DNA of 64,000 nucleotides, taken from positions 2,170,001 through 2,234,000 of the forward strand of contig NZ_CP071444.1 of the NCBI RefSeq assembly GCF_017352215.1. Reading direction: 5' to 3'. Positions 25,115 through 34,582 of the stretch are shown one piece after another. Below the pieces are notes generated by a model. That model worked only from the letters and a program-made list of their open reading frames with translations, was not told where the DNA came from and did no database searches. A program made the translations under genes and the position numbers. The stretch's first letter is position 1, and each line of letters starts with the position of its first letter. Origin of the DNA: Alkalibacter rhizosphaerae. GTDB taxonomy: Bacteria; Bacillota; Clostridia; Eubacteriales; Alkalibacteraceae.

Positions 25115-25918
25115 ATGAAAAGGTTTGGATTGATCGGAGAAGTGCTGAGTTACAGCTATTCTCCCATCATACATAAAGCGTTCTATACCAGGCATCAGAT
25201 GGATGCGGTCTACGAATTGCGAGAAGTAAAGAAAAAGGATTTTTCGACGACCATCCGATCCATTTTGGAAGAATACCGGGGATTGAACATCACCATTCCC
25301 TATAAAAATGATATTCTTCCGTTTTTGGATACGGCGGACGAAGCCAGTCGGCAGATCGGCGCTGTCAACACGGTTTCCAACGTGGACGGAACATTGATCG
25401 GTTTCAATACCGATGTATACGGTTTTTTGGATACCCTGGATCATTACAGGGTGCCGGTCCAAGGGGCCAGATACGTGATCCTGGGAACAGGCGGTGCGGC
25501 AAAAAGCGTCTATTATGGGTTGAAAACCCGACAAGTGGCCTCCATTTCCTTTGTCAGTCGGCGCAGGGAATCCGACTGGATCAAGGACGAGAAAATTTGG
25601 TCGTATGACGATTTTCCAACGAAAAAAGCCGATGTTTTTGTCAATACGACACCTGTGGGGATGACCTCCAAGGAAGCTCGATCCCCTATCGAGGTGGAAA
25701 AGCTGGATGGAGCAGGACATGTAGTGGATTTGATCTACAATCCGGAAAAAACGCCACTCCTGGTTGAAGCGGAGAAGGCAGGCCTTCAAGTGGTCAACGG
25801 CTTGTTCATGCTGGTGTCCCAGGCACTGAAAAGTGAAGAGATCTGGACCGGAGTAGAAGTGGATGCAGAGGAGAAAGAACGAATCCATCAAATCATCGCA
25901 GAATTAATGTATAAATAA
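25115..25918 (+). CDS. aroE: Shikimate dehydrogenase
   Basis: NADP-dependent reduction of 3-dehydroshikimate in aromatic amino acid synthesis. 267 residues, usual length. Shikimate-binding residues are in GEVLSYSYSPIIHKAF and LNITIPYKNDILP (catalytic Lys), and the Rossmann loop is GTGGAAKSVYYGL. ATG follows GGAGGAGG. No other aro genes are nearby, so it is a dispersed pathway gene. Confidence 0.94.
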   Translation: MKRFGLIGEVLSYSYSPIIHKAFYTRHQMDAVYELREVKKKDFSTTIRSILEEYRGLNITIPYKNDILPFLDTADEASRQIGAVNTVSNVDGTLIGFNTDVYGFLDTLDHYRVPVQGARYVILGTGGAAKSVYYGLKTRQVASISFVSRRRESDWIKDEKIWSYDDFPTKKADVFVNTTPVGMTSKEARSPIEVEKLDGAGHVVDLIYNPEKTPLLVEAEKAGLQVVNGLFMLVSQALKSEEIWTGVEVDAEEKERIHQIIAELMYK

Positions 25919-25926
25919 AGGTTTTA

Positions 25927-25935
25927 TGGTATAAT
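25927..25935 (+). promoter_or_regulatory. Extended -10 promoter of rodA
   Basis: TATGG-TATAAT with TATAAT at 25930-25935, 29 bases before the ATG; no -35 is recognisable at 17 bp. Nearly identical to the element before acpS. Confidence 0.5.
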
Positions 25936-25963
25936 CCTCTGAGCAATTGATCGAGGTGTCTTT

Positions 25964-27085
25964 ATGGAATGGTTGAAATACATGAAAAAGGCGGATTATT
26001 TTTTATTGTCCGTGGTTCTGGCCCTCTTCGCCATCGGTTTGATGGCCATTCGGGTCGCCACCAATACGGAAAATTTTGTTGCCGGGGAATCTTCTTCCTT
26101 TATGATGAAGCAGGCCCTGGCTTTTGGTCTTGGTATGGTCGGCATGTTGTTGCTGACCATGATCGATTATAAAACCCTTGGGGAGTACTGGATCCACATT
26201 TTCGTACTGTCTATCGTGGTGCTGCTGCTGGTGTACGTACCGGGACTGGGCATCGTTAACAAGGGGACCAGGGGATGGATCGACTTGCGGGTAATGGAGT
26301 TTCAAACGTCGGAGATCGCAAAACTTGGGTTTATTCTATCCTTTGCCAAACTGCTGGATCGCAGGAGCCGTCGTCTCAATAAATTAGTGGATGTGTTGCC
26401 GGTGATCGGATTTGTCGCCATTCCGGTCTTTTTCGTTTTTATACAACCGGATCTGGGCCAGTCTCTTGTATTTATCTTCATAGCGGCAGGGATGCTTTTT
26501 ATGGCGGGATTGCACATGAAGTATTACTTTAGCCTCTTGGGCGCTTTTGTGGTAGGATTTCCCATTTTCTGGAATTATTTCATGAAAGATTTTCAAAAGA
26601 ATCGAATCATTACGGTTTTCAATCCGGCGAATGATCCATTGGGGGATGGGTATCATGCCCTCCAATCCATGATCACCATCGGTTCCGGAGGCATGTTCGG
26701 GAAAGGGACGGCAGCAGAAAATACCATGACCCGGTTGAATTTTTTACCGGCCCAATGGACGGATTTTATTTTTTCCGTCATCTCGGAAACTGCCGGTTTC
26801 GTTGGAGCGGCGATCGTATTGGTTTTATTGATGTTGTTTTTGTTCCGGTTGCTCAAGGATGCCAAATCAGCCCGGGATGAATTTGGAACTTTGATCATAA
26901 GCGGTGTCTTTTTCATGTTCCTGTTTCAAATATTCGAAAATATCGGCATGACGTTGGGGATCATGCCCATTACCGGCATCACTCTGCCGTTTTTAAGTTA
27001 TGGCGGCAGTTCCCTGCTGACGAATTTGCTGGCGGTGGGCTTGGTGATCAACGTACACATGCGCCGACATCAGATCAACTTTTAG
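25964..27085 (+). CDS. rodA: RodA/FtsW family peptidoglycan polymerase
   Basis: A SEDS glycosyltransferase that polymerises lipid II for cell elongation. The 373-residue protein has about ten membrane helices, FQTSEIAKLGFILSFAKLL, FIQPDLGQSL and the C-terminal ITGITLPFLSYGGSSLLTNL signature with the conserved loop. The RodA label (rather than FtsW) rests on context: rodA next to the paired radical-SAM genes is a conserved Clostridia gene order. ATG 25964 follows GAGGTGTCTTT. Confidence 0.88.
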   Translation: MEWLKYMKKADYFLLSVVLALFAIGLMAIRVATNTENFVAGESSSFMMKQALAFGLGMVGMLLLTMIDYKTLGEYWIHIFVLSIVVLLLVYVPGLGIVNKGTRGWIDLRVMEFQTSEIAKLGFILSFAKLLDRRSRRLNKLVDVLPVIGFVAIPVFFVFIQPDLGQSLVFIFIAAGMLFMAGLHMKYYFSLLGAFVVGFPIFWNYFMKDFQKNRIITVFNPANDPLGDGYHALQSMITIGSGGMFGKGTAAENTMTRLNFLPAQWTDFIFSVISETAGFVGAAIVLVLLMLFLFRLLKDAKSARDEFGTLIISGVFFMFLFQIFENIGMTLGIMPITGITLPFLSYGGSSLLTNLLAVGLVINVHMRRHQINF

Positions 27086-27101
27086 AAGAAAGGAACAAAA
27101 T

Positions 27102-28958
27102 ATGGAAGAACAATTGAAGCGAATACTACCCCGGGTCGAAATGCCGGCCAGATATGCGGGGAATGAAATAAACAGCGTACACAAGGAGGTCGATGAAAAA
27201 ACCATTCGATTTTGCATGGCTTTTCCTGATGTGTATGAAGTAGGGATGTCCCATTTGGGGATGAAGATCTTGTACGGCTTGCTCAATTCCATGGAAGATG
27301 TGTATTGCGAGCGCGCTTTTGCACCCTGGTCTGATATGGAAAAAGAAATGAGAGCCAATGACATTCCCCTGTTTTCTGTGGAAACCAAAACCGGATTGAA
27401 AAACTTCGATCTGCTGGGATTCACTCTTCAATATGAAATGAGCTATACCAATATTTTGAACATGCTGGACATGAGCAAGATACCCTTGTTTGCGGCAGAA
27501 CGGGGAGAAGAAGATCCTTTTGTTGTTTTTGGAGGACCTTGCGCCTACAATCCGGAACCCGTAGCGGAATTTGCAGATCTGATCGTCATTGGAGAAGCGG
27601 AGGATGTGCTGGTGGAGCTGATGGACGTTACCCGAAACTGGGACAGGACATCCGGACGAAAGGCTTATTTGACGGAAGTTGCAAAGATCCCAGGGATCTA
27701 TGTCCCATCGTTGTACCAGGCCACCTATCACGAAGACGGAACACTAAAAACATTTGAACCGATCCATCCTTCGGCACCGCCGGTGGTAAAAAAACGATTT
27801 GTGGAAAATTTGGACAAGGTCTATTTTCCCAAATCCTTTGTGGTTCCTTTTGTGGAAATCGTCCATGATCGAAGCATCATTGAACTTTTCCGTGGATGTA
27901 CCAGGGGATGCCGGTTTTGCCAGGCAGGCATGGTATATCGTCCATTGCGGGAAAAAAGTCTGGAAACTTTGAAAAGGGACGCAGATCGCTTGATCGATAG
28001 CACAGGTTATGAAGAGGTATCCCTCTCTTCCCTAAGCACCATGGATTACAGCTGTCTTCCGGAATTGACGGATTACCTGTTGGAGAAGTACCAACAGGAG
28101 AAAATCGCCGTAGGATTGCCTTCCTTGAGGATCGACAGCTTCAGCATCAAAACAGCGGAAAAAACCCAGCAGGTGAGAAAAACCGGATTGACTTTTGCAC
28201 CGGAAGCAGGCAGTCAGCGAATGCGGGATGTGATCAACAAAGGCGTTTCGGAAGAAGATCTGATCCAGTCGGTGAAGGAAGCATATGACAAGGGATGGGG
28301 CCATATCAAACTGTATTTCATGATCGGCCTTCCCACGGAATCCATGGAAGATGTGGACGGCATCGCCAAGCTGGCTTATAAAGTGTTGGATGAATACTTT
28401 GCCTGCAACAGTGAAACGAAGAACAAAAGGATCCAGGTAGTGGTCTCGACTTCCACATTTGTGCCCAAGCCCTTTACTCCATTCCAATGGGTAAAACAGG
28501 ACGACTTGGATTCTGTTCGTGAAAAGCAGCGTCATCTCATCGACAACATGCGGAGCAAAATGATCCGTTACAGCTGGAACGACCCCAACTTGAGCCTGTT
28601 GGAGGGCGCCTTTGCCAGAGGCGATCGAAAGTTGTCCAAAGTTTTGGTTCGGGCATATAGCAAAGGCTGTATTTTCGATGGTTCCAGGGATCACTTTGAC
28701 ATAAAAAAATGGTTGGAGGCATTCGAGGAAGAAGGTTTGGATCCGGAATTCTACACGTTCCGGGAAAGACCTATGGATGAACTGCTGCCTTGGGATTTCA
28801 TCGACATAGGCGTCACCAAGGCTTTTTTGGCCAAGGAATATGAAAAAGCAGTGGATGAAAAACTCACGAGATTCTGCAAATATCATTGTGTGAATTGTGG
28901 TTTCAACGAATTCAAGGAAGGATGGACCTGCCATGTTTACAGCCAGAGTGAAGTTTGA
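27102..28958 (+). CDS. TIGR03960-type B12-binding-like radical SAM protein
   Basis: A 618-residue radical SAM protein with an N-terminal region resembling a cobalamin-binding fold and the cluster motif CTRGCRFCQ (CxxxCxxC) at about 267-274. The C-terminus carries KYHCVNCGFNEF, a possible second metal site. It is the conserved partner of the DUF2344 protein encoded next, whose start lies inside its 3' end. The pair is found near rodA and ribosomal or ribonuclease genes in Clostridia; the reaction is not known to me, and RNA or protein modification is only speculation. Confidence 0.85.
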   Translation: MEEQLKRILPRVEMPARYAGNEINSVHKEVDEKTIRFCMAFPDVYEVGMSHLGMKILYGLLNSMEDVYCERAFAPWSDMEKEMRANDIPLFSVETKTGLKNFDLLGFTLQYEMSYTNILNMLDMSKIPLFAAERGEEDPFVVFGGPCAYNPEPVAEFADLIVIGEAEDVLVELMDVTRNWDRTSGRKAYLTEVAKIPGIYVPSLYQATYHEDGTLKTFEPIHPSAPPVVKKRFVENLDKVYFPKSFVVPFVEIVHDRSIIELFRGCTRGCRFCQAGMVYRPLREKSLETLKRDADRLIDSTGYEEVSLSSLSTMDYSCLPELTDYLLEKYQQEKIAVGLPSLRIDSFSIKTAEKTQQVRKTGLTFAPEAGSQRMRDVINKGVSEEDLIQSVKEAYDKGWGHIKLYFMIGLPTESMEDVDGIAKLAYKVLDEYFACNSETKNKRIQVVVSTSTFVPKPFTPFQWVKQDDLDSVREKQRHLIDNMRSKMIRYSWNDPNLSLLEGAFARGDRKLSKVLVRAYSKGCIFDGSRDHFDIKKWLEAFEEEGLDPEFYTFRERPMDELLPWDFIDIGVTKAFLAKEYEKAVDEKLTRFCKYHCVNCGFNEFKEGWTCHVYSQSEV

Positions 28959-29616
28959 GCGGGGAGAAGGGATCCGATACATCTCCCATTTGGACATGCA
29001 GCGTATGGTCCAGCGGATCCTGCGACGTGCCCACATACCCATGAAATACAGTGAAGGATTCAATCCCCATCCCAAGTTGGCTTTTGCCATGGCCTTGGCG
29101 GTTGGGATGACTTCCGATTGCGAATATTTTGATGTGGAACTGGAGTCCCGCGTGGAACCGGAAGAGCTGGTCGGGAGGATCAACGACCATGCCCCTGCAG
29201 GATTTATTGCACGGACGGCCGTTGTGTCGGAAGAGAAATTACCGTCTCTTACTTCGATGGTGGAAGAAAGCGGTTATAACATCACTGGAAAAGTGATCAC
29301 CATAGCCGCAGCAGAAGACCTGATCCGGCAAATTCGGGATGTGAAGGAACGTGACAGCATTCTGCAGCGGAAAAGAAATAAAAAGGGAAAATACGCAGAA
29401 CGGGAGATACGGCCACTGATCCGTCAACTTGAAGGAAAAGTGGAAGGAGAGCGGTTTATCCTACAAACGGTTCTGGCATCCGGCAGTCAAGAGAACCTGC
29501 GTCCGGAAGTGGTGTTGGATCTATTGGATCCGGAGAAGAACATCATGGACTGGGAGGAAGGCGTGACTATCAAGCGAGTTTTTTTGGGAAAGAAGAATGG
29601 AAAAGAATTGATTTAG
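28933..29616 (+). CDS. TIGR03936 / DUF2344 radical-SAM-associated protein
   Basis: A 227-residue protein of the DUF2344 family. It starts FTARVKFERGEGIRYISHLD and has MKYSEGFNPHPKLAFAMAL, the most conserved part. It has no Cys cluster of its own and is always a companion of TIGR03960 proteins, so it is probably a substrate-binding subunit. ATG 28933 lies within the preceding gene (26-base overlap), which implies coupled translation. Confidence 0.85.
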   Translation: MFTARVKFERGEGIRYISHLDMQRMVQRILRRAHIPMKYSEGFNPHPKLAFAMALAVGMTSDCEYFDVELESRVEPEELVGRINDHAPAGFIARTAVVSEEKLPSLTSMVEESGYNITGKVITIAAAEDLIRQIRDVKERDSILQRKRNKKGKYAEREIRPLIRQLEGKVEGERFILQTVLASGSQENLRPEVVLDLLDPEKNIMDWEEGVTIKRVFLGKKNGKELI

Positions 29617-29641
29617 GAGAAGAACACAAGGAGGAATGAAC

Positions 29642-31102
29642 ATGGTACGAGTGCGATTTGCACCGAGTCCAACGGGATATGTACACATCGGTTCCCTGCG
29701 AACTGCATTGTACAATTATTTGTATGCAAAAAAAATGGGAGGGAGTTACATTCTTCGCATTGAAGATACGGACCAAAAAAGATTTGTGGAAGGGTCCATG
29801 GAAAATCTGATCGGTTGTCTGGAGAAAACGGGGATCCTTCACGATGAAGGTCCCACCTATGTGGATGGCGAACTGGTGGAGAATGGGGATTTCGGTCCTT
29901 ATATCCAATCCGATCGATTGGACCTGTATAAAGAACATTTGAGAGTGTTGCTGGAAGAGGGCCATGCCTATCCTTGTTTCTGTTCGAAAGAACGACTGGA
30001 AGAAGTACGAGAAGCCCAGCGGCAACAAAATTTGACCCCCAAGTACGATGGTCATTGCAGAAACCTGAGTCGGGAAGAAGCCCAGGACCGAATCATGAAT
30101 GGAGAAGAATTTGTTATCCGTTTGAAAATGCCGGTAAATGAAGAAATCACGTTTTTTGATGAGGTTCGAGGCCAGGTGACCATCAACAGCGATGAAGTGG
30201 ACGATCAGGTTCTGATCAAATCCGACGGATTTCCCACGTATCATTTCGCCGTCGTGGTGGATGATCATCTGATGGGGATCACCCATGTCATTCGAGGAGA
30301 GGAATGGCTTCCTTCCACACCGAAGCACGTCCTCCTTTATCAGGCATTTGGGTGGGAGCAGCCAACCTACGTCCATTTGCCCAATATCCTCAATGCAGAC
30401 AAGAAAAAACTGAGCAAACGTCAGGGAGATGTGGCCGTGGAAGATTTTCTGGCGAAAGGCTATCTGCCGGAAGCCCTGGTCAATTACATCGCTTTGTTGG
30501 GATGGAGCCCGGATACCAATGAAGAGATCTTTTCCATGGATGAACTGGTCCAGCACTTCGATTTGAAGCGGGTCAATAAATCGGGTGCCGTATTTGATGT
30601 GAAAAAACTTAAGTGGATGAATGGAGAATATATTCGAAAAATGCCCATGGATGTGCTGGTGGACAAAACTTTGCCGTACATGGTACAATCTGGATATGTT
30701 TCTGCGGAAGACGGTGAAAAGAACCGGGATCATTTGGAGAAGATCGTCGATACCTTCGTGGAAAAAATGGATACACTGGCGGACATCAAGGAAGAATTGG
30801 AAAACATATTCGTCTACCGCCTTGAAGAAAGTCCCGAGGTGGAAGAAATGCTTCAGCTGGACACCACATCCCTTCTTGTAAAGGCTGCGCTGAAAAAAAT
30901 GGAAGACGCAGAGAATTTTGAACCGGATACTCTGAAAAAAATATTCAAGGAGATCCAGAAAGAAGAAGGAATCAAGGGCAAAAATCTTTTCATGCCAGCG
31001 CGGATCATTGCCACCGGACAGATGCACGGGGCAGACCTGATGAAGATCATGAGTATTTTGGGGAAAGAAGAAGTCATGGATCGGTTTCGCCGATTTATAT
31101 AA
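29642..31102 (+). CDS. gltX: Glutamate--tRNA ligase
   Basis: Charges tRNA-Glu (and possibly tRNA-Gln, if discriminating activity is lacking). 486 residues. Class I motifs are APSPTGYVHIGSLRTA (HIGH-type) and KLSKRQG (KMSKS-type) at about 257, and the C-terminal helical anticodon domain follows. ATG 29642 is seven bases after GGAGG; the ATG two codons before is one base from it. The Zn-binding Cys pattern of some GluRS is reduced to CFC in YPCFCSKERL. Located directly after the radical-SAM pair. Confidence 0.94.
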   Translation: MVRVRFAPSPTGYVHIGSLRTALYNYLYAKKMGGSYILRIEDTDQKRFVEGSMENLIGCLEKTGILHDEGPTYVDGELVENGDFGPYIQSDRLDLYKEHLRVLLEEGHAYPCFCSKERLEEVREAQRQQNLTPKYDGHCRNLSREEAQDRIMNGEEFVIRLKMPVNEEITFFDEVRGQVTINSDEVDDQVLIKSDGFPTYHFAVVVDDHLMGITHVIRGEEWLPSTPKHVLLYQAFGWEQPTYVHLPNILNADKKKLSKRQGDVAVEDFLAKGYLPEALVNYIALLGWSPDTNEEIFSMDELVQHFDLKRVNKSGAVFDVKKLKWMNGEYIRKMPMDVLVDKTLPYMVQSGYVSAEDGEKNRDHLEKIVDTFVEKMDTLADIKEELENIFVYRLEESPEVEEMLQLDTTSLLVKAALKKMEDAENFEPDTLKKIFKEIQKEEGIKGKNLFMPARIIATGQMHGADLMKIMSILGKEEVMDRFRRFI

Positions 31103-31121
31103 ATTTGACAGGAGGATCACG

Positions 31122-31643
31122 ATGAACGTATTGGAAGAAGCAAAAAAACTGTTTCAAAACTGTGACGAACTACCTAGAGAGGCTGTTATTTTGAATCCGG
31201 AAGTCCGGGACATGTGTGAGAGCAACACGTGCGGGCAATATGGAAGAAACTGGGCCTGTCCACCGGCATTGGCACCCTTGGACGAGATCAAAGAGAAATT
31301 CGATAAATTTTCCAATTTCATCATGCTATCCCAAATCTATGAGTTGGAAGACAGCATGGATTTCGAAGGCATGACAGAAGGGATCAAAGATTTTCAGGAA
31401 CGCCTGGTAAAGCTGAACAAAGAACTGAAAGGAAGTGGAACACCCTATTTGATCCTGGGTGCAGGAGGTTGCAGCTTGTGTGCAAAATGTACTTATCCGG
31501 AACAGCCTTGCAGAAGACCGGACGACATGATCATATCCCTGGAGGCCTATGGGATCGAAGTCATCAAAGTGATGAAGGACAACGGACTTAAATACAACAA
31601 CGGACCCAACACCATGACCTACATGGGTGGCGTACTGTACTAA
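31122..31643 (+). CDS. DUF2284 metal-binding protein
   Basis: A 173-residue Cys-rich protein. Two conserved clusters are visible: CESNTCGQYGRNWACPP near residue 28 and CSLCAKCTYPEQPCRRP near residue 113, fitting DUF2284, thought to bind an iron-sulfur cluster or other metal. Members occur mainly in strict anaerobes. ATG follows GGAGGATCACG. Function unknown; it is probably cotranscribed with gltX, 19 bases upstream. Confidence 0.85.
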   Translation: MNVLEEAKKLFQNCDELPREAVILNPEVRDMCESNTCGQYGRNWACPPALAPLDEIKEKFDKFSNFIMLSQIYELEDSMDFEGMTEGIKDFQERLVKLNKELKGSGTPYLILGAGGCSLCAKCTYPEQPCRRPDDMIISLEAYGIEVIKVMKDNGLKYNNGPNTMTYMGGVLY

Positions 31644-31670
31644 ACCATCAAATAAAGAATCAAAATAGAA

Positions 31671-31708
31671 AATCCCCCTGTTTCGCAACTAAAACAGGGG
31701 GATTCGTT
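31671..31708. terminator. Bidirectional terminator between DUF2284 gene and argH
   Basis: AATCCCCCTGTTT (31671-31683) pairs with AAACAGGGGGATT (31692-31704), 13 bp, flanked by A-rich and T-rich sequence; between convergent genes. Confidence 0.85.
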
Positions 31709-31722
31709 TATATGTTCGTCCA

Positions 31723-33111
31723 CTATATGGAAAGAAAAGGTTTCTTCAAATACTCCTCGTACTCTTCCAGAATGACTTTCATCGTATCCGGTGCTGGTCC
31801 ACCTATATTTTTTCTCTGATGGACACATGCTTCGATGGTGATGGCTTCATAGAGGCTTTCATCGAATTCCGAGGAGATCTCTTTCAGTTCTTCCATGGTA
31901 AGATCTTCAATGTTCTTTTCTTTTTCGATGCAAGTCAACACCAAATTGCCGATAATGGCGTGGGCTTCCCGGAAGGGGAGTCCTTTTTTTACCAGCCAGT
32001 CGGCGGCGTCTGTTGCATTGGTGAAGGCGGTCTTGGTACCCTGGTACATGGCGTCCTTGTCCACTTGCATGGTGTTGATCATGTCGGTGAAGACGGGCAG
32101 GCACATGGACAAGGTATTGACTGCATCGAAGATTGCTTCCTTGTCTTCCTGCATGTCTTTGTTGTAAGCCAGGGGGATCCCTTTCATGGTGGTGAGCAAT
32201 CCCAGCAGGTGACCATAGACCCTGCCGGTCTTTCCACGGACCAATTCGGCGATGTCCGGATTTTTTTTCTGGGGCATGATGCTGCTTCCCGTGCTGTAGG
32301 CATCGTCCAACTTGATAAAGTGGAATTCGTCGGTGCACCAAAGGATGATCTCTTCGCTAAAGCGGCTCAGATGCATCATGATGGTGGACATGGCCGATAG
32401 AAACTCGATGGCGTAGTCCCGGTCGCTGACCCCGTCCATGCTGTTTTTAGTGATCTCCTTGAAATCCAGCAAGTGGGCAACCAGTTCCCGATCCAGATCG
32501 TAAGTGGTGGATGCCAGGGCGCTGGAACCAAGGGGCATGACATCGGTTCTCTTGTAACAGTCTTCCAATCGGCTCCGGTCTCGTTTGAACATCTCAAAGT
32601 AAGCGCTCAAATGGTGGGCCAGGGTTACCGGCTGGGCCTTTTGCAAATGGGTGTAGCCGGGAAGGATGGTCTCCAAATGTTCCTTTCCCAGATCCAGGAG
32701 GACCTGCTGAAGGTGTTGAAGCATCCCGTCCAGACGACGGATCTCTTCCTTGACGTACATTCTCAGATCCAAGGCCACTTGATCGTTTCGACTTCGTCCG
32801 GTATGGAGTTTCTTTCCCGTTTCACCAATGCGCTGGATCAGCAATTTTTCCACGTTCATGTGGATGTCTTCTGCAGATACGTCAAATTCGACCTTTCCGT
32901 CCTGGATGTCTTCCAGGATGGATTTCAATCCCAGAACGATCTCCTTGCTCTCCTGTTTCGTGAGGATCCCCTGTTTGCCCAACATGGTGGCGTGGGCAAT
33001 GCTGCCTTGGATGTCGTAGGGGTAAAGCAGGTAGTCAAAGTGGATGGAGGAATTGAAATCATCGGTCATTTGGTTTGTTTCTTTGGTGAATCGTCCTCCC
33101 CACAGTTTCAT
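31723..33111 (-). CDS. argH: Argininosuccinate lyase
   Basis: Cleaves argininosuccinate to arginine and fumarate, the last step of arginine synthesis. The 462-residue protein has the fumarase-superfamily signature [12 protein letters not shown] and starts [12 protein letters not shown]. Its ATG overlaps the argG stop by four bases, so it is translationally coupled to argG. Full length. Confidence 0.96.
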   Translation of the reverse strand: MKLWGGRFTKETNQMTDDFNSSIHFDYLLYPYDIQGSIAHATMLGKQGILTKQESKEIVLGLKSILEDIQDGKVEFDVSAEDIHMNVEKLLIQRIGETGKKLHTGRSRNDQVALDLRMYVKEEIRRLDGMLQHLQQVLLDLGKEHLETILPGYTHLQKAQPVTLAHHLSAYFEMFKRDRSRLEDCYKRTDVMPLGSSALASTTYDLDRELVAHLLDFKEITKNSMDGVSDRDYAIEFLSAMSTIMMHLSRFSEEIILWCTDEFHFIKLDDAYSTGSSIMPQKKNPDIAELVRGKTGRVYGHLLGLLTTMKGIPLAYNKDMQEDKEAIFDAVNTLSMCLPVFTDMINTMQVDKDAMYQGTKTAFTNATDAADWLVKKGLPFREAHAIIGNLVLTCIEKEKNIEDLTMEELKEISSEFDESLYEAITIEACVHQRKNIGGPAPDTMKVILEEYEEYLKKPFLSI

Positions 33112-34337
33112 TCTTCCACTTCCTCATACAACATGTTGTTTTTTTCTTTCATCAATGCGCGAACTTTCATGGGCAAACCGAAAAGCTTGATGAACCCTTC
33201 CGCATCTTTGTGATTGTATAATTCTCCGGTGCTGAAGCTGGAGATCTCCTCGTTGTAGAGGGAGAAGGGAGATTCGATCCCTGCTAGTACAAGATTACCC
33301 TTGTACAGCTTGAAACGAACGGTTCCGGTGATGATCTGCTGGGTTTCATCCACGAAAGCGCTTAGTGCCTCCCGCAGGGGTGTAAACCATTGTCCGTTGT
33401 ATACCAGTTCGGAAAATTTGGTGGCAACGATCTGTTTGAAGGAATATGTCTCCTTGTCAAAACACAGATGCTCCAATTCCTGATGAGCTTTATAAAGAAT
33501 TGTGCCGCCAGGCGTTTCGTAGATCCCTCGGGATTTCATGCCCACGACCCGGTTTTCGATCAGGTCGATGACGCCGATCCCGTGTTTTCCGCCGATGCTG
33601 TTCAAGGTTCGCAGGATGGAAGTTCCATCCATTTTCATGCCGTTGACGGCTACAGGGATGCCTTCTTCAAAATCAATGGATACGTATTCGCTTTCGTCGG
33701 GAGCTTCCTCCAAAGTGTTGCACATCTGCAGGATTTTTTTATGGTTGGGCTCGATGGCGGGATTTTCCAATTCAAGTCCTTCGTGGCTCAAATGCCACAG
33801 GTTTTTGTCCCGGCTATAGCTGGTATCCTTGTTCATGTTCAGCTTGATGTCGTGCATGATGCAATACTCGATGGCGTCTTCCCGGGACTTGATGTCCCAG
33901 ATCCGCCAGGGAGCGATGATCTTCAAATGGGGTGCCAGAGCAGTGATGGTCAATTCAAATCGGACTTGGTCGTTGCCTTTGCCGGTGGCTCCGTGGCAAA
34001 TGGCTTCTGCGCCTTCTTTTAAAGCATAATGGACCAGACGCTCTGCAATGAGGGGACGTGCGATGGACGTTCCCAGCAAGTATTTGTTTTCATAGACCGC
34101 ACCGGCTTTCATGGTGGGGATCACATAGTCGTTGACAAAAATATCGGTGACGTCGTCGATGTAAAGCTTGCTGGCGCCGGATTCCAGGGCCCGTTCTTCC
34201 AGTCCTTCCGTTTCCGATCCCTGTCCCACATCGATGCAGACGGCGATGACTTCGTAATCGTAGTTTTCCCGAAGCCAGGGTATGATGGTGGTGGTATCCA
34301 ATCCACCGGAATAAGCCAATATTACTTTTTTCTTCAT
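33108..34337 (-). CDS. argG: Argininosuccinate synthase
   Basis: Joins citrulline and aspartate using ATP. The 409-residue enzyme begins [14 protein letters not shown], the ATP pyrophosphatase P-loop, and contains [17 protein letters not shown] follows GGAGGTAAATAAAA. It is transcribed from a divergent promoter region shared with argC and heads the argGH operon. Confidence 0.97.
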   Translation of the reverse strand: MKKKVILAYSGGLDTTTIIPWLRENYDYEVIAVCIDVGQGSETEGLEERALESGASKLYIDDVTDIFVNDYVIPTMKAGAVYENKYLLGTSIARPLIAERLVHYALKEGAEAICHGATGKGNDQVRFELTITALAPHLKIIAPWRIWDIKSREDAIEYCIMHDIKLNMNKDTSYSRDKNLWHLSHEGLELENPAIEPNHKKILQMCNTLEEAPDESEYVSIDFEEGIPVAVNGMKMDGTSILRTLNSIGGKHGIGVIDLIENRVVGMKSRGIYETPGGTILYKAHQELEHLCFDKETYSFKQIVATKFSELVYNGQWFTPLREALSAFVDETQQIITGTVRFKLYKGNLVLAGIESPFSLYNEEISSFSTGELYNHKDAEGFIKLFGLPMKVRALMKEKNNMLYEEVEE

Positions 34338-34376
34338 TTTTATTTACCTCCATGAGTTCTTGATAGAATACGAATA

Positions 34377-34405
34377 ATTATACGATAAAGATGAATAATA
34401 TGCAA
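34377..34405 (-). promoter_or_regulatory. argG promoter
   Basis: Minus-strand TTGCAT (34405-34400) and TATAAT (34382-34377), 17-bp spacer, 40 bases before the argG ATG. The -35 overlaps TGAATAATATGCA, which resembles half-symmetric ARG-box sequence. Confidence 0.6.
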
Positions 34406-34430
34406 GTGTATTGAAAAAAATACTTGAAAA
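34391..34430. promoter_or_regulatory. Candidate ArgR operator region between argG and argC promoters
   Basis: Between the two -35 elements lies CAAGTGTATT-GAAA-AAAATACTTG, an imperfect inverted repeat at 34403-34426, adjoining TGAATAATATGCA (34392-34404). Arginine repressor boxes (WNTGAATWWWWATTCANW) are A/T-rich imperfect palindromes that overlap promoters. A third look-alike, TGAATAAAAATAAT at 34550-34563, matches 12 of 14 core positions just before argC. Confidence 0.4.
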
Positions 34431-34452
34431 TACAAAGACATCTATGTATAAT
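34424..34452 (+). promoter_or_regulatory. argC promoter
   Basis: TTGAAA at 34424-34429 and TATAAT at 34447-34452 with a 17-bp spacer. The transcript would have a leader of about 120 bases before the argC start. Confidence 0.7.
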
Positions 34453-34582
34453 TATGTGAAGTCGATAGACAACAGATCGACTTTATACGGGTATGACCCC
34501 TGCTACACATGCTATTATAACGGAAACTTGGATATTTATATAGTAGTAATGAATAAAAATAATGAAAGAAATGAGGAATATC

